Part shown: positions 62,478 to 64,000 of the stretch, in pieces | Numbering within the stretch: position 1 is the stretch's first letter | Layout of the letters: each line of letters starts with the position of its first letter | DNA from: Paraspadella gotoi | Lineage: Eukaryota > Chaetognatha | NCBI GenBank assembly: GCA_051294375.1 | Contig: CM119268.1 | Span: forward strand, 2,602,063-2,666,062 | Direction: 5' to 3' | Length of the DNA: 64,000 nucleotides | Notes under the pieces: model-generated | What the model was told of the DNA's origin: nothing | What the model saw: only the letters and a program-made list of their open reading frames with translations | Database searches by the model: none | Position numbers and translations under genes: made by a program

Positions 62478-62638
62478 ATGTCGCTGCAACAACACGTGTG
62501 GTCGGACCCCGTCGGCTTAACTCTCTCGAACGCGGCTACCGACCATGGCTACCAGACCGTCGCAAGCGAACGCGGGCAAACGACCGGGCGAACCGAGGTG
62601 GTTCTGAACGGATTCATCGAGAATGGAAAGGAGATAAG
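62478..62638 (+). CDS. Orphan coding exon of an unrecognised gene
   Basis: A 161-nt exon with a strong acceptor (gttttgctcag) and donor (AG|GTGAGG). It begins with ATG in frame and encodes 53 residues plus two bases (starts MSLQQHVWSDPVGLTL, ends with a VVLNGFIENGKEIR segment). Composition is normal for a folded protein, unlike the low-complexity frames around it. Neighbouring exons must lie beyond 64000 if this is the first coding exon, or in the gap-rich region to the left if it is internal. No family recognised. Confidence 0.55.
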
Positions 62639-63160
62639 GTGAGGAAACGAGGAAACGAAGTGGGGAATGGGTCGAGGGGTGTGGTCTAGAATGAGGAAAG
62701 TGTGGCGAAAGGATGTGGGAGGTGTGTCAGTAATTGACGAAAAGTTTTATGGTGAAAAATAGAATGGATCTTATTAAAGAGTTAAAAGGCTTTTGAGGCA
62801 AAAGAAGAATAAAAATGGCCAAAATGTTGTGAGATAAATTTGATTGATAAAATTATTTACAAAAAATGTGAACAAGTCATGAGTCATGAAATATGTTGAT
62901 AGGTTGCCTCCTTTAAAAAAATAGGGAGGTAAAACGAATTAAAAAAGAATTAAAAGGAGAGGTCAAACGGATTAAGTCACTTTATCCCCTGTGGCGCTTA
63001 AATAAAAATTCTCCATTATTGGTTTTAACCAGACACCCGCGGTTGAAGAGTTGATCGAGAAAACTGGGGGGGGGGGCTTAGTGTAGACTGGAAGCATTTA
63101 ATGTAAGTGAATTAGATAGAGGAGATAAAATAATGAATTAAATTTGTTGTTAGAGAGAGA

Positions 63161-63192
<32 letters not shown>

Positions 63193-64000
63193 GAGAGAGA
63201 GGAGAGAGAGAGAGAGAGAGAGAATAAAATAAATCCTGAGGACAGATACAAACAAAAGGGTAATATAGAAAGAAAAGAACAAATTTAACATAATAAACAA
63301 AACGTATCTGGAAATAAATAAATTAAGGGAAAAGAAAATAAAAACAAAAGAAATATGGAAGACAAAGAAAAATGGAAATGAAAGAGAGAAGAGAGAAAGG
63401 AGCGGTACACAAGAGAAGAGGGAGACACGAGCGAGACATGAGGCGAGATAAGATAACAGCGGCAATCAACTGCGCGTCCTCTCTCTCCGCTTTCGATCGA
63501 GAATTCGGATTAAATATTCAAACAAAAAAGGGAAGCGAGAAAGATAGGGCAGATGGAGAGAGGGAAGAGAGAGAGCGAGGAGGAGAGGGGAGGAGAGGAG
63601 GAGGAGGGGGAGGGAGGAGGAGGAAGCGGAGCAGCAGGCAGGGGGAGGGAGAGTGAGGGGGTGGAGCAGAGGAGGGAGGGAGGAGGGGGAGCGGGGGGGG
63701 GGGAGGAGCAAGGGAGGAGACAGGGGAGGAGCAGAGAGGGATGCGGCTAGTAAGGGCGGAGGGAGAGCGGAGGGGGCGGAAAAATGATGGGTAGACCGGC
63801 TGTTGAGAAAAAACAGGAACAGAGGAAGGAAACAAAAGGAGTGCGAAGCATAAAATAAAGAATGCTCGACGACGACGACGACGACGACGAACGAGATCAC
63901 ATAACGACCGACGAAACGACGACGACCGACGATTGATGTACCAAAAGACGATAACTGACGACGACTATTGAAGACGACGTCGACGGTAAATAACGGATTG
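62639..64000. other. Intron or intergenic DNA rich in GA and GGA repeats
   Basis: A (GA)n tract at 63153-63222, a GGA/GAGG purine-rich stretch at 63540-63780 and a (GAC)n tract at 63866-63890. Long frames here are low-complexity shadows. No exon supported. Confidence 0.45.

Noticed and set aside
63466-63900. Minus-strand Pro/Leu/Ser-rich frames
   Set aside because: Antisense of GGA/GAGG simple repeats and a (GAC)n tract.

Overview
This is nuclear DNA from a multicellular animal, probably an invertebrate. Introns follow GT-AG rules, exon phases chain correctly from exon to exon, and there are tRNA-derived SINE-like repeats, foldback elements and many microsatellites. I cannot name the species. 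The anchor is a receptor tyrosine kinase of the ROR family on the minus strand, with Ig, Frizzled-type CRD, two kringles, a transmembrane segment and a kinase. There are no operons, ribosome binding sites, CRISPR arrays or rRNA genes. Gene models were built by hand from ORFs, splice signals and phase agreement.

Left part (1-16.3 kb) is gene-dense. A minus-strand gene of unknown family (about 510-5315) encodes an acidic, Pro/Ser-rich protein of at least 970 residues. Diverging from it is a plus-strand gene for a predicted 319-residue single-pass membrane protein (6380-10822). Its second intron houses a complete intronless C2H2 zinc-finger gene (7240-8733). Two terminal exons of another minus-strand gene follow (11058-11661), then a six-exon minus-strand gene for an unrecognised 520-residue protein (12534-16313). 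SINE-like repeats sit between and inside these genes.

Middle left (16.3-24.9 kb) is AT-rich and gene-poor. It holds a 157-bp foldback element, (GA)n/(CT)n tracts, a GC-rich CpG block near 19.8 kb and a 50-bp minisatellite at 22.4-23.05 kb.

The ROR gene fills 24.9-48.5 kb on the minus strand. Its 13-kb intron between the CRD exons and the first kringle contains two further complete genes: a BTB-kelch-like gene on the same strand (32949-36533) and a ten-exon F-box gene on the opposite strand (39274-44451).

From 48939 to about 58930, straight after a 25-N gap, the 39.3-48.9 kb interval appears a second time. This copy carries single-base indels at similar density in exons and introns. I read it as an uncorrected long-read gap fill or haplotype artefact, not a functional paralogue. 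The right end (58.9-64 kb) is low-complexity sequence with N gaps, plus one convincing orphan exon at 62478-62638.

Two structural themes recur. Microsatellites lie directly against splice sites, and three genes have tandem duplications of an exon 3' end together with its 5' splice site.
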